DNA of 64,000 bases from Pseudobutyrivibrio ruminis CF1b. Its GTDB lineage: Bacteria; Bacillota; Clostridia; Lachnospirales; Lachnospiraceae. The stretch spans positions 558,001-622,000 of the forward strand of contig NZ_AUJB01000008.1 in assembly GCF_000424005.1 (NCBI RefSeq), written 5' to 3'. Positions 1-8,203 of the stretch are shown here, one piece after another. A program made the position numbers and the translations under genes. Under the pieces are notes generated by a model. That model was not told where the DNA came from. It saw only the letters and a list, made by a program, of their open reading frames with translations, and searched no databases. Numbering within the stretch: position 1 is the stretch's first letter; every line of letters starts with the position of its first letter.

Positions 1-2
1 AA

Positions 3-77
3 ACGGACTGGACAATTATATGTAACTACAATTCTACGAATAATGTTGATGAATTTGTTCAGCTTATAGGAGATTAA
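3..77 (+). CDS. C-terminal end of an unidentified upstream gene (partial)
   Basis: Frame 3 is open from the window edge to TAA at 75-77 and encodes a plausible C-terminus ending VDEFVQLIGD. Its stop lies 3 nt before the ATG of the next gene, whose ribosome site (AGGAG, 69-72 area) is inside it, so it is probably the preceding gene of the same operon. Only about 24 codons are visible, too few to name a family. Confidence 0.5.
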   Translation, partial: TDWTIICNYNSTNNVDEFVQLIGD

Positions 78-80
78 AAA

Positions 81-1835
81 ATGGCAATAATGATTCCAGA
101 TCAAGCTCTTAACGTGCCAAAATATAGCAGAGAAGACGAGATGTTTTATGCACTGAAAGAGAAACTATCAAAAGAATATTATGTTTTTTATTCTTTCCAT
201 AAAGTAACTGTAGAAAACAAAAAGATAGAAGAGAGTGAAACTGATTTCGTTGTCTTTCATCCACAAAAAGGAATCCTATGTATAGAAGCAAAAAATGGTA
301 GAATAACTTGCGAGAATAGATACTGGAGATATTCTAGTGGTAAGCCTATTTGGAATGGTTTAGGACCATTTGAACAAGCCGATAAAGAAAAATGGGAGCT
401 TCATGGTTTATTTAAGGACAAAGGTCAGATGGCTATTTTGAATAATTGTAAATTTTTGCATGCAGTTTGGTTGCCGTCGTATTCTGAGAAAGATATCAAC
501 AATAAAGTTATTAATTATCCATCTGAAGTTGATGCTAGATTGACTATTCCTTCGGAAGCACTAGTAGACCCTACAAAATATATTGAGAGAATATACTCTT
601 ATGATGTTCAAAAGGATGGAATTGTAACGAATTTAAATCAGACTCAGATTGAGTATATTATGTATGATGTACTGGCACCCAAATTTAATGTTGTTCCTAC
701 GATGAAAAGTGATATTGATTTAAATAATGCTACATTTGACAGATTGTTAGATGAGCAGAAAAACATTCTCAATTATTTAGAGGAACAAAAAGATGCTGTC
801 ATTAATGGTGTCGCTGGAAGTGGAAAAACATGGATAGCAGTAGAAAAAGCAAGAAGATGTTCCGATGAAAATAATAAAACACTTTTTATATGTTTTAATC
901 GTTATTTAGTAGATTTTTTAAGAAAAAATAAAAAAATACAAAATGTTGATTACTATACTATCGACGGCTATGTTTATGAGTTGAATCAACAAGCAGAAGC
1001 TAGTGATTCTCTACCATCTATAAAAGAGTACAATAATGCAGTTAAATTAGTCTCGGATGCATATTTAGAGGGAAGATATCCGTATAAGAATATAATCATC
1101 GATGAGGGACAAGATTTTGGATTTGAACGAATTTATAAATCTAAAATAATAGAAACCTTGAAAACAATTATTCGTTCTGATGAGGTGGATGGTTGTTTTT
1201 ATGTGTTCTATGATAAATTGCAGTTCGTACAGGGAAAAAAACTACCAGAATATATAATTGATGCTGATTGTAGAATGACACTGTATAAAAATTGTAGAAA
1301 TACTGAAAATATAGCAAAGACATCATTGCGACCTTTTTCAGATATTAGAAAACCAAAACTAGGAGATATGGTTATTCAGGGTGATTCTACTGAGATGTAT
1401 TATGCTGATGGTTGTGAGGAATCGTATGATATTATTCAGAATTGTATCGAATCTTGCGAAAGAGAAAACATAAACGATATTGTCATATTAACGTGTGCAC
1501 CTAAAGTAGAAGATTCAATAATGTTCAAATTTGTCAAAGGCGATAAGCTATTAATTTCGAATAAGAAGTATACCTTTACCACATGTAAAAAGTATAAAGG
1601 CTTAGAAGCTGATGCGGTTATTTTGATTGATATTACATTTAGTATGATGAATTCAGACGATGTAAATCTATTTTATGTTGGATGTTCAAGAGCTAAAAAT
1701 CGACTTTTTATGCTTTCACCAATGTCAGATGAACAATTAAAGGAGATATATCGAGTATTTAAAAAGAAAAAAGCATCTAATAATGCTAAGAAATCATTTG
1801 CAACTTTCTTAAATGCAAAATATATTCAATTGTAA
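81..1835 (+). CDS. NERD nuclease-domain / superfamily I helicase fusion protein
   Basis: 584 aa. The N-terminal part (about residues 20-130) has a NERD-type nuclease signature, D55 followed by E69-A-K71 within CIEAKNG, a PD-(D/E)xK-like arrangement. The second half is a UvrD/Rep-like ATPase: Walker A GVAGSGKT near residue 243, Walker B IIIDEGQDF near 338, and a late SF1-like stretch ending VGCSRAKNRLF. NERD-helicases occur on mobile DNA and in defence islands and are thought to process DNA ends. AGGAG lies 8 nt before the ATG. It is followed within 22 nt by an HNH nuclease gene and then a restriction-modification operon, so a role in DNA defence is inferred. The exact substrate is unknown. 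Confidence 0.85.
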   Translation: MAIMIPDQALNVPKYSREDEMFYALKEKLSKEYYVFYSFHKVTVENKKIEESETDFVVFHPQKGILCIEAKNGRITCENRYWRYSSGKPIWNGLGPFEQADKEKWELHGLFKDKGQMAILNNCKFLHAVWLPSYSEKDINNKVINYPSEVDARLTIPSEALVDPTKYIERIYSYDVQKDGIVTNLNQTQIEYIMYDVLAPKFNVVPTMKSDIDLNNATFDRLLDEQKNILNYLEEQKDAVINGVAGSGKTWIAVEKARRCSDENNKTLFICFNRYLVDFLRKNKKIQNVDYYTIDGYVYELNQQAEASDSLPSIKEYNNAVKLVSDAYLEGRYPYKNIIIDEGQDFGFERIYKSKIIETLKTIIRSDEVDGCFYVFYDKLQFVQGKKLPEYIIDADCRMTLYKNCRNTENIAKTSLRPFSDIRKPKLGDMVIQGDSTEMYYADGCEESYDIIQNCIESCERENINDIVILTCAPKVEDSIMFKFVKGDKLLISNKKYTFTTCKKYKGLEADAVILIDITFSMMNSDDVNLFYVGCSRAKNRLFMLSPMSDEQLKEIYRVFKKKKASNNAKKSFATFLNAKYIQL

Positions 1836-1856
1836 GTTTTTTTATGGAGACCAGCT

Positions 1857-2642
1857 ATGAATGAACAGGGACGAAATAATTGGAGTAGAGAGGAGACCAT
1901 TTTAGCATTTGATTTATATTGTAGAACTCCTTTTTCTAAAATAGGAAAGAATAATGAATCAATCAAAGCTCTTGCTGCACTTATTGGGAGAACACCAAGT
2001 GCTGTTGGGTTGAAAATGGCAAATTTAGCACACTGGGATCCAGAGATTATTGCTGAAAATAAAAAGGGGATGGCGAACGGAAGTAAGCTTGATAAAAAAA
2101 TTGTCGAAGAATTTTGGAATAATTGGGAAGAATTATCATATGAAGCACAAATAATTAAAGCTACATACTATAAGAAAAATGTTTATGAGATACTTCCAGA
2201 TGATATTCAAGTAAACGAAATTCCAGAGGGAAAAGACCGAATTAAAGAGGTTAAAACACGAATAGGTCAAAACTTTTTTAGAAATGCAGTTTTAGAGGCA
2301 TATAATAATAAATGCTGTATAACAGGGCTGTCATATCCTAAAATGCTTATAGCAAGCCATATAAAACCATGGAGAGATAGTGACCCAAAAAAAGAGAGAG
2401 CAAATCCAAGCAATGGGTTATGTTTAAATCCTTTTCATGACAAAGCTTTTGATATAGGTTTAATTACAATTGATAAAAACTATAATGTTATTATTTCTTC
2501 GAAAATTTATAATGCTGAAATGTCGGATGAAACAAGAAATTGGTTTTTTTATTACGATAGGAAAAAAATATTATTACCAGATAAGTTTTTACCCAATAAG
2601 GAATATATAGAATATCATAATGATGTGATTTTTTTAAAATAA
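1857..2642 (+). CDS. HNH endonuclease, restriction-endonuclease type
   Basis: 261 aa. The C-terminal half carries an HNH fold: a CCITGL segment, then ASHIKPW (His at about residue 167), then NGLCLNPFHDKAFD, which supplies the Asn and last His. This is the pattern of HNH restriction-like enzymes. The N-terminal half begins WSREETILAFDLY and continues IGRTPSAVGLKMANL, a SANT/HTH-like module often found before this HNH domain. It starts 22 nt after the NERD-helicase gene. The cytosine methyltransferase follows after about 110 nt with its own promoter-like sequence. It could be a second nuclease using the same protection as the neighbouring R-M system, or a methylation-dependent nuclease; the sequence does not decide. 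Confidence 0.8.
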   Translation: MNEQGRNNWSREETILAFDLYCRTPFSKIGKNNESIKALAALIGRTPSAVGLKMANLAHWDPEIIAENKKGMANGSKLDKKIVEEFWNNWEELSYEAQIIKATYYKKNVYEILPDDIQVNEIPEGKDRIKEVKTRIGQNFFRNAVLEAYNNKCCITGLSYPKMLIASHIKPWRDSDPKKERANPSNGLCLNPFHDKAFDIGLITIDKNYNVIISSKIYNAEMSDETRNWFFYYDRKKILLPDKFLPNKEYIEYHNDVIFLK

Positions 2643-2648
2643 CTATCC

Positions 2649-2680
2649 TTGAGACATGTGTAATTATGATATTATATAAT
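2649..2680 (+). promoter_or_regulatory. Candidate promoter for the methyltransferase operon
   Basis: TTGAGA at 2649-2654 and TATAAT at 2675-2680 (or TATTAT at 2670-2675) lie just upstream of the structured leader. The spacing is 20 or 15 bp, so neither pair is ideal. Restriction-modification operons commonly start methyltransferase expression from a separate promoter, which fits. Confidence 0.4.
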
Positions 2681-2693
2681 AGAATAAATAAAA

Positions 2694-2751
2694 AAGTGCG
2701 GCGGCACTTATCCGCTGTGAGCGTGGGACCACGTAGAAACCGAGGTGAATA
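2694..2751 (+). promoter_or_regulatory. Structured 5' leader before the DNA methyltransferase
   Basis: Two compact GC-rich stem-loops sit between the promoter-like TATAAT and the methyltransferase ATG. The first is AAGTGC-GGCG-GCACTT (2694-2709), the second CGTG-GGAC-CACG (2722-2733). A GAGGTG ribosome site follows. The stretch stands out from the AT-rich surroundings. I do not recognise a known riboswitch class; autoregulation by the methyltransferase or the C protein is possible but only inferred. Confidence 0.45.
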
Positions 2752-3825
2752 ATGAAAGAATTGAAAAAAATGGAATTTAAGCTTGGCGAGCTTTATTGTG
2801 GGCCAGGCGGGTTAGCTTGTGGTGCGTTGAGATCTACAAGCGATGATGGTTTATTAAGTATTTCGCATGCATGGGCTAATGATTATGATTATGATACATG
2901 TGCGACATACACTAAAAATATTTGTCCAGATAATCCGGATAGCGTATATTGCGGTGATGTAAGAGACTTAAATATTGATGAATTAGGTGACATTGATGCT
3001 TTCGCATATGGCTTTCCTTGTAACTCTTTTTCAAATGTTGGGGAGCATCAGGGCCTAGCAAATGAAAAGTTTGGACAGTTATATTGGTATGGAATAGAAG
3101 TTTTAAATAAATATAAGCCAAAATGGTTTATGGCGGAAAATGTATCAGGTATTAGGTCTGCTGGAAGTAATGATTTTAATATCATATTAGATGATATGAA
3201 GGCTGCCGGTTACAAACTTACTACACATCTTTATAAAGCAGAAGATTATGGCGTACCTCAAACACGACATAGGGTTATTATTGTAGGTATAAGAGATGAT
3301 TTGGATGTTGAGTTTAAAGTTCCTAGCCCAGAACCATATAAAGATTGTGATATTTCAGCTAAAACCGCATTGAGTGGTATAACTGCGGATATGCCAAATA
3401 CAGAAAAAAGAAATTTGTCTGATACTGTAGTTGCAAGGTTATCTTACATTAAACCTGGACAAAATGTATGGCAAGCCGAGGCTTCAGGAGATTTGCCTGA
3501 CGAATTAAGAATTAGGACCAGAACAAAGATTTCACAAATATATAGAAAGTTAGATCCTGATAAGCCTAGTTATACTATAACAGCAGCTGGTGGTGGTGGA
3601 ACGTATGGATACCATTGGACTGATAGGGAACTTACGAATAGAGAACGAGCAAGAATACAGACATTTCCAGATGATTATGAGTTTGTTGGTAAATATTCGT
3701 CAGTGAGAAAGCAAATAGGTATGGCTGTTCCATGTAAATTAAGTGAGGTTGTTACAACAGCTATATTAAATTCCTTTGCAGGAATCGAGTATGAGAGTAT
3801 AGAGCCTAATTTAATGGAGAGTTAA
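2752..3825 (+). CDS. DNA (cytosine-5-)-methyltransferase of a type II R-M system
   Basis: 357 aa. It has the ordered C5-methyltransferase motifs: motif I CGPGG for SAM binding (about residue 18), motif IV GFPCNSFS with the catalytic Cys (about residue 90), motif VI ENV (about 129), motif VIII QTRHRVI, and motif X near the C-terminus (QIGMAVPCKLSEVV). Target recognition lies between VIII and the last motifs. The enzyme methylates C5 of a cytosine in the recognition site and so protects the host. It is followed after 1 nt by an NgoFVII-like endonuclease gene, so the two probably form the R-M pair. The recognition sequence cannot be read from the protein. Confidence 0.93.
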   Translation: MKELKKMEFKLGELYCGPGGLACGALRSTSDDGLLSISHAWANDYDYDTCATYTKNICPDNPDSVYCGDVRDLNIDELGDIDAFAYGFPCNSFSNVGEHQGLANEKFGQLYWYGIEVLNKYKPKWFMAENVSGIRSAGSNDFNIILDDMKAAGYKLTTHLYKAEDYGVPQTRHRVIIVGIRDDLDVEFKVPSPEPYKDCDISAKTALSGITADMPNTEKRNLSDTVVARLSYIKPGQNVWQAEASGDLPDELRIRTRTKISQIYRKLDPDKPSYTITAAGGGGTYGYHWTDRELTNRERARIQTFPDDYEFVGKYSSVRKQIGMAVPCKLSEVVTTAILNSFAGIEYESIEPNLMES

Positions 3826-3826
3826 A

Positions 3827-4897
3827 ATGATTCTATTAAATACACGAGATGTGCAACTTATAACAAAGGATTTTGATGAACCTATATTGTATGAACCAGC
3901 TCTTATTGAAAATGGTTGCAATGATTTAAAGATAATCTCAGGTTTTACAGATTGTGATAGAATATCAACCCATATGATTGGTCTTGCTGATCGGATGGAG
4001 ACTAATCAGTATATGAAAAATATTTCTGTTGATCTTATTGTAGGGATGACAAAAACGGGGATGACTTTAAAAAAACATAATGATATATGTAGGCTTGTTA
4101 AATATTTACAGGGTACTAGAAAAATGCCTAAGATAAATTGCTATTATATATCAAATGGTCCAGAGGTTCATTCAAAGGTTTATTTATGGTCTAAAAAAAC
4201 AGATGAAACATCATGGGGACTGTATCCTTGGATTGCATATAGTGGTTCTTTAAACTATACAAATAATGCATTTTATAAAAGGAGAGAGGTGGTTAGTCCA
4301 TGTGATCCATTAAGTGCGTTTATGTATTATCAAGATGTTTTTGAAGATACGATAAATTGTTTGGATCCGCAAGCTGTTGAAAGAGTGAAGAATGTTTCAA
4401 ACAAAAAAGCTGATGAATATGTTATTGAAGATGTTGAGGATAAAGATTATTCATATTACGATAAGTTAGAGCCAGTTGAAACGATAAGAGTATCTTTACT
4501 AAAAGCAAATGGTGAGGGAACTGGCTATGGAAGTGGCATTAATTGGGGGATTCGTAAGAATGGATATAAAAGAAATCAGAATCAAGCATATATTCCCTAT
4601 AATGTAGATGATAGAGTGCCGGGATTTTTCCCTGATAGAATTAATCCGGATGATAAAAATTGTCCTATTTTTAAAGTGATAACAAAGGATTTTGGTTCTT
4701 TCCATATGAGAATGGCTCAGCAGGGAAATAAAGCATTACATTCAGCTGAGAGTAATGCCATTCTTGGTGAGTGGATACGAAAAAGAATAAATTGTCCATC
4801 TGGAGGTTATATTACAAAGGAGATGTTGGATATTTATGGAAAAACCTATGTGACCTTTAGAAAATATGATGATGGTACATATTTATTAGATTTTTAA
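3827..4897 (+). CDS. NgoFVII-family type II restriction endonuclease (phospholipase D fold)
   Basis: 356 aa. Residues about 113-150 show the PLD-like nuclease signature: VHSKVYLW (H-x-K) followed by SGSLNYTNNAF (G-S-x-N). Such enzymes act as dimers with a single HKD motif each. The C-terminal part (INWGIRKNGYKRNQNQAYIP, later DFGSFHMRMAQ) matches the NgoFVII-type DNA-binding region as I know it. It starts 1 nt after the methyltransferase stop, so the two are translationally coupled. NgoFVII of Neisseria also partners a C5-methyltransferase, which supports the pairing. The cleavage site is not known. Confidence 0.82.
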   Translation: MILLNTRDVQLITKDFDEPILYEPALIENGCNDLKIISGFTDCDRISTHMIGLADRMETNQYMKNISVDLIVGMTKTGMTLKKHNDICRLVKYLQGTRKMPKINCYYISNGPEVHSKVYLWSKKTDETSWGLYPWIAYSGSLNYTNNAFYKRREVVSPCDPLSAFMYYQDVFEDTINCLDPQAVERVKNVSNKKADEYVIEDVEDKDYSYYDKLEPVETIRVSLLKANGEGTGYGSGINWGIRKNGYKRNQNQAYIPYNVDDRVPGFFPDRINPDDKNCPIFKVITKDFGSFHMRMAQQGNKALHSAESNAILGEWIRKRINCPSGGYITKEMLDIYGKTYVTFRKYDDGTYLLDF

Positions 4898-4938
4898 TAA
4901 CTATGATGTATGGGGGAATGTTGATTGGAGATTAATGT

Positions 4939-5154
4939 ATGTCAGATACTAATACGATTAATGTAAAGATTGGGGCAAATATCGCTCGACTAAGAAAGTC
5001 AATTGGTATTTCTCAAGAAGATTTTGCATTCGATATTGGTTATTCAAAAAATCATATTTCTCATATTGAACGAGGAAATAAAAACATTACACGTAAGGTT
5101 ATAGATGCTGTTGTTGAATATTTTGGTATAGACGAAGAAGAGTTATACAAATAA
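4939..5154 (+). CDS. XRE-family HTH regulator, C-protein-like
   Basis: 71 aa, a single helix-turn-helix domain: IGANIARLRKSIGISQEDFAFDIGYSKNHISHIERGNKNIT. This is the size and form of controller proteins that time restriction enzyme expression. It lies 41 nt after the NgoFVII-like gene and before another small HTH-like protein. Unlike classical C genes it is placed after, not before, the endonuclease. I found no clear GACT/AGTC C-box upstream, so the controller role is inferred from size and position. Confidence 0.75.
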   Translation: MSDTNTINVKIGANIARLRKSIGISQEDFAFDIGYSKNHISHIERGNKNITRKVIDAVVEYFGIDEEELYK

Positions 5155-5162
5155 TTAAAATC

Positions 5163-5351
5163 ATGAAGTTATATTTAAAAGTGACACCTGATAAATATGA
5201 ATTACCAGTTGCAGTGGCAGATAATCGGAAGATTTTAGCTGAAATGGTTGGAACTACGCCAGAATATGTTTCTAGCCAGATTTCAAAAAAAAGCAAGGGC
5301 TGGTGTGTTGTTAATATTACTGATGATGAAAACGCTATTGATACAGATTAA
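5163..5351 (+). CDS. Small HTH-like protein of the R-M operon
   Basis: 62 aa, 8 nt after the C-like regulator. It opens with a short beta strand (MKLYLKVTPDKYELP) and then has an HTH-like stretch, ILAEMVGTTPEYVSSQISKK. Similar small proteins are common in phage-like and R-M neighbourhoods of Firmicutes. The ribosome site is weak, which suggests coupling to the preceding gene. Function not established; DNA binding is a guess from the helical pattern. Confidence 0.6.
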   Translation: MKLYLKVTPDKYELPVAVADNRKILAEMVGTTPEYVSSQISKKSKGWCVVNITDDENAIDTD

Positions 5352-5374
5352 ATTTATTTATAAATTGAGGGTAA

Positions 5375-6061
5375 ATGATGCGTTGTCCTATAGATTATGT
5401 ATTAACACAACAAGAATTAGAACTTTGTATTAATTTTGCAAGAGATAGTGCGCCAACCCAGCAGGATTATGAATTTGGTGAAAGGTCTACTGGCGCAAGA
5501 ACTGCATTTGAAATATCAAGAGATAATTTAATAGGTAAGATAGCAGAGGTAGCTTTTAAAAACATAATTGAGGCTAACTATCCTTCTATTCCAGAAATAA
5601 ATCTTGATTTTGAAGTATATGAAAGAGGAAAATACGATGAACAAGATGCGTCTATAAATGGTTACAATATAGATGTCAAAGGAACTAGAGAGGGTGGTCG
5701 ATGGTTTTTGATTGAATGGAACAAGTTGCGTTTCAGATCTAGAGAAAACAAACTGCCACAATATTTTGCCGCATTTTCAGTTGGTTGGGATAGATTGAGA
5801 GATTATCCTTCAGGTAAAGCAACTTTCCAAGGATTGATACCAATTGCATGGTTAAGTTTTCCTCATGCAATAAAAGAAGCTCGTATTGAAATATTACGGA
5901 AGGATTCTTTTATTCCTAATACTGGAACACGTTTACAAACTGATAATTATGGAATTAGGTTTTGCCATCTAATTAGAAGTGACAAGGGAATTAATGCGTG
6001 TATAAATAATATGGTTAATGGCAAGGAAAAAGAAGTATTAGATTTTATATTGCCTGAGTAG
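5375..6061 (+). CDS. PD-(D/E)xK nuclease-like protein at the end of the R-M operon
   Basis: 228 aa. Two segments fit a restriction-enzyme-like core: GKIAEVAFKNII near residue 54 (acidic residue on the first helix) and NGYNIDVKGT near residue 97 (D-x-K). A Trp-rich region, RWFLIEWNKLRFRS, follows. No other domain is visible. It ends at a strong intrinsic terminator at 6062, so it is the last gene of the operon that starts with the methyltransferase. It may be a second nuclease or an accessory specificity factor. I cannot name a family; the nuclease call is from motif spacing only. Confidence 0.55.
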   Translation: MMRCPIDYVLTQQELELCINFARDSAPTQQDYEFGERSTGARTAFEISRDNLIGKIAEVAFKNIIEANYPSIPEINLDFEVYERGKYDEQDASINGYNIDVKGTREGGRWFLIEWNKLRFRSRENKLPQYFAAFSVGWDRLRDYPSGKATFQGLIPIAWLSFPHAIKEARIEILRKDSFIPNTGTRLQTDNYGIRFCHLIRSDKGINACINNMVNGKEKEVLDFILPE

Positions 6062-6088
6062 AAGATGCTAGAGTTCTAGCATCTTTTT
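6062..6088 (+). terminator. Intrinsic terminator of the R-M operon
   Basis: AAGATGCTAG / CTAGCATCTT with a 4-nt loop, followed by TTTTT, immediately after the stop of the nuclease-like gene. Confidence 0.85.
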
Positions 6089-6184
6089 ATATATCATGGT
6101 GTCGGAGATATAAAAAAATACACATTTGTATATTAGTATTATCAGGATAGCATATATATAATGACAATCATGGAGGCGAAAATC

Positions 6185-6307
6185 ATGTTTTTATATAATA
6201 AACATAGGAATTTTACAATAACTATTGTTTGTGGGTGGTGTGGAAAAGAGATATCAGTAGTGACAACTCGTCCTAAAAAATGCCCATTTTGTGGCATGAC
6301 ATTATAA
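6185..6307 (+). CDS. Zinc-ribbon microprotein 1
   Basis: 40 aa. It contains CGWCGK and CPFCGM, two CxxC knuckles about 18 residues apart, so it probably binds one zinc ion. GGAG lies about 10 nt before the ATG. It is a paralogue of the next gene: both share the pattern C-x-WCG then KCPFCG. It could bind nucleic acid or a partner protein; no function is known to me. Confidence 0.6.
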   Translation: MFLYNKHRNFTITIVCGWCGKEISVVTTRPKKCPFCGMTL

Positions 6308-6333
6308 TTCATTAAATGAGAGGAAAATGAACT

Positions 6334-6462
6334 ATGTATAAAAAGCTTAAAATCGGAAAATCTAATGGGGTAGTCACAACTCTTTGTGTATGGTGTGGCA
6401 ATCAGATTCCTTGGGTCAGTCGAAAGCCATCTAAATGTCCATTTTGTGGTGAGCAAGTTTAA
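6334..6462 (+). CDS. Zinc-ribbon microprotein 2
   Basis: 42 aa, with CVWCGN and KCPFCGEQV, the same double-CxxC pattern as the gene 27 nt upstream. GAGGAAAATGAACT provides a ribosome site about 8 nt from the ATG. The pair looks like a tandem duplication within the island. A third, more distant zinc-ribbon microprotein lies at 9012. Confidence 0.6.
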   Translation: MYKKLKIGKSNGVVTTLCVWCGNQIPWVSRKPSKCPFCGEQV

Positions 6463-6473
6463 GGAGATTCTTT

Positions 6474-6587
6474 ATGTTTGGAATTAATTGGAATCTAAAT
6501 GGTAATGTGGAGATTATCGACGATCTTATTACGTTAGATTTACTCACCGAAGATGACGAAGAGGATAATGAGGATGAAAGTATATAG
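6474..6587 (+). CDS. Acidic microprotein
   Basis: 37 aa, starting 11 nt after the zinc-ribbon pair with AAGGAG 5 nt upstream. The second half is almost entirely Asp/Glu (TEDDEEDNEDES). Its stop lies inside the start region of the lipoprotein gene, so the two overlap by about 20 nt and are probably coupled. Function unknown. Its strong ribosome site and operon fit are the only support. Confidence 0.45.
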   Translation: MFGINWNLNGNVEIIDDLITLDLLTEDDEEDNEDESI

Positions 6588-7473
6588 AGTATCAATAGTA
6601 TTATTAACTGGGTACTTGCTCATTGGTTGTGGGCAGACTAAAGAAGCTTCAAATAGTGATGAAGCTGTGGTTACTCAAACATCGGATAATCTTGATATTG
6701 CTGAAGTAAAAGATGATGTTATTGATTATTCCATGGAAGCTATTAATTTAGATGATGCATATCTTCAGTATAAGGATATTTTGGTAAAATTTATGGAATC
6801 TGGAGTCTTACATATGGCTGATCGGGATATAGAAACTCCAGAAGCGGAAATGAATACTGTACTAAAATATTCAAGTTTTGCAGTGGCAGACATTGATAAT
6901 GACGATATTGATGAACTAATTGTATATTATGATGATGCTTGCATGGCTGGCATGATAGCTGTCATTTATGATTATATAGATGGTAAGGCTAGGTACAAAT
7001 TTATGGAATTCCCGAATCTTAGTATTTATGAGAATGGTACAATAGAGGCGGGATGGTCACATAATCAAGGATATGCGGGAGACTTCTGGCCATATAATTT
7101 ATATTACTATAATCCTGATACCAATGAATATGATGCAGTTGGCTCTGTTGATGCATACGACAAGGGGGTATATGAATGTAATAAAGAAGTACTTGATGCT
7201 AATGGAAGTCCCTTCCCTGCAGGAACTGATAAAGATGGAAATGGGTTTGTTTATTACATTTATGAGAATGGATTAGAAGATTATCAAAAGATTGAGCCGG
7301 TAGATGATGAAGAATATCAAAAATGGTTGAAACAATATACGGATGATACTAATAAGATATCGCTTGATTTCTATAGAATTACGAATGAAACGGTTGAGAG
7401 AATTGGTGATAAAGAATACTTTGAAAATATAAAGAATTCGAAATCAGATTTTTATGTGGCACCATATTATTAA
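6568..7473 (+). CDS. Secreted lipoprotein with a VCBS-like repeat segment
   Basis: About 301 aa from ATG 6568, which has GAAGAGG 4 nt upstream; ATG 6574 is the alternative. An N-terminal lipoprotein signal runs VYRVSIVLLTGYLLIGC, with the lipobox Cys at IGC. It is followed by a Ser/Asp-rich tether. In the middle, VADIDNDDIDELIVYYDD resembles a VCBS/FG-GAP calcium-binding element. The rest is rich in acidic and aromatic residues. It is probably anchored outside the membrane and carried as island cargo. I do not recognise a specific family. Confidence 0.7.
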   Translation: MRMKVYRVSIVLLTGYLLIGCGQTKEASNSDEAVVTQTSDNLDIAEVKDDVIDYSMEAINLDDAYLQYKDILVKFMESGVLHMADRDIETPEAEMNTVLKYSSFAVADIDNDDIDELIVYYDDACMAGMIAVIYDYIDGKARYKFMEFPNLSIYENGTIEAGWSHNQGYAGDFWPYNLYYYNPDTNEYDAVGSVDAYDKGVYECNKEVLDANGSPFPAGTDKDGNGFVYYIYENGLEDYQKIEPVDDEEYQKWLKQYTDDTNKISLDFYRITNETVERIGDKEYFENIKNSKSDFYVAPYY

Positions 7474-7494
7474 AATGAGCTGGGAGAGTTATGC

Positions 7495-7674
7495 ATGAAT
7501 AAAAAAGACCAAATGACAGTAGAAAACTTTGTAAGCACCGGTATGGAGCTGGAGACTCTTTATACTTGTTTTCCAGATTTTTCTAAGGATGAGATTGCCG
7601 CAATTTATAATAATTACAATGAAAATATACTCAATAATAATGAGGGACAGACAATAAGCATTAATTGTACTTAA
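7495..7674 (+). CDS. Small hypothetical protein
   Basis: 59 aa, 21 nt after the lipoprotein gene, with GGGAGAGTT before the ATG. The stretch VENFVSTGMELETLYTCFPDFSKDEIAAIYNNY looks like two short helices with an HTH-like spacing. No family recognised. Confidence 0.5.
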   Translation: MNKKDQMTVENFVSTGMELETLYTCFPDFSKDEIAAIYNNYNENILNNNEGQTISINCT

Positions 7675-7770
7675 GATATTTGAACAACCTCATGGTATGA
7701 GGCATATTTCCTCATGAGAGTTACTCCTACTCCTAAAATAAAATTGATAAAATTTTATCAGGAGCGGGTA

Positions 7771-8115
7771 ATGCTTATGAGAGAGAAAAAAACAATAATT
7801 CATGAAGTCGGATTACGGCTTGAGACTATACAAAATAATCTTGGTTACACACAAGAGCAAATGGCTGAAATGATGGATGTTTCTAAGGAACAATATAGGA
7901 AATATCTTAAAGGTATTTCTGAGATACCATCACATAAGTTAACGATATTATTAGAACAACAAGACTTTGATGTAAAGTATTTATTAACTGGTAAAAGTGC
8001 AGAGGAGGAGAAGACCTTCAGTGAGCATTTATCTACTATGTCAAAAGAAGGAAGGACACAATATATAAGAGACATCATTGATTACATGGAACAAAGAGTT
8101 ATTAAATTATTTTAA
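7771..8115 (+). CDS. XRE-family HTH regulator
   Basis: 114 aa from ATG 7771, chosen because GGAG lies 6 nt upstream; the open frame extends to 7714 without a ribosome site. HTH: LETIQNNLGYTQEQMAEMMDVSKEQYRKYLKGISEIPSHKL. The C-terminal part (SEHLSTMSKEGRTQYIRDIIDYMEQRV) is helical and may dimerise. It stands alone between terminators and probably regulates island genes, as Tn916-type elements carry a similar regulator before the sigma-like gene. Confidence 0.8.
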   Translation: MLMREKKTIIHEVGLRLETIQNNLGYTQEQMAEMMDVSKEQYRKYLKGISEIPSHKLTILLEQQDFDVKYLLTGKSAEEEKTFSEHLSTMSKEGRTQYIRDIIDYMEQRVIKLF

Positions 8116-8131
8116 TATGAATGGTAATACT

Positions 8132-8160
8132 AAGATCAAGGTTTCGGCCTTGGTCTTTTT
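8132..8160 (+). terminator. Intrinsic terminator after the XRE regulator
   Basis: AAGATCAAGG / CCTTGGTCTT with a short loop and TTTTT. Confidence 0.85.
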
Positions 8161-8203
8161 ATTATATTAGGGGAACTAGCAATTTTTTAGTTATGACGGA
8201 GGA

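Noticed and set aside
2694-2751. Hammerhead ribozyme or SAM/SAH riboswitch before the methyltransferase
   Set aside because: CTGTGAG with a stem and GAAAC looks hammerhead-like, but a core base is missing and no third stem is present. No SAM or SAH riboswitch core could be matched.
4898-4938. C-box operator before the C-like regulator
   Set aside because: No GACT/AGTC pair or clear symmetry found in this short gap.
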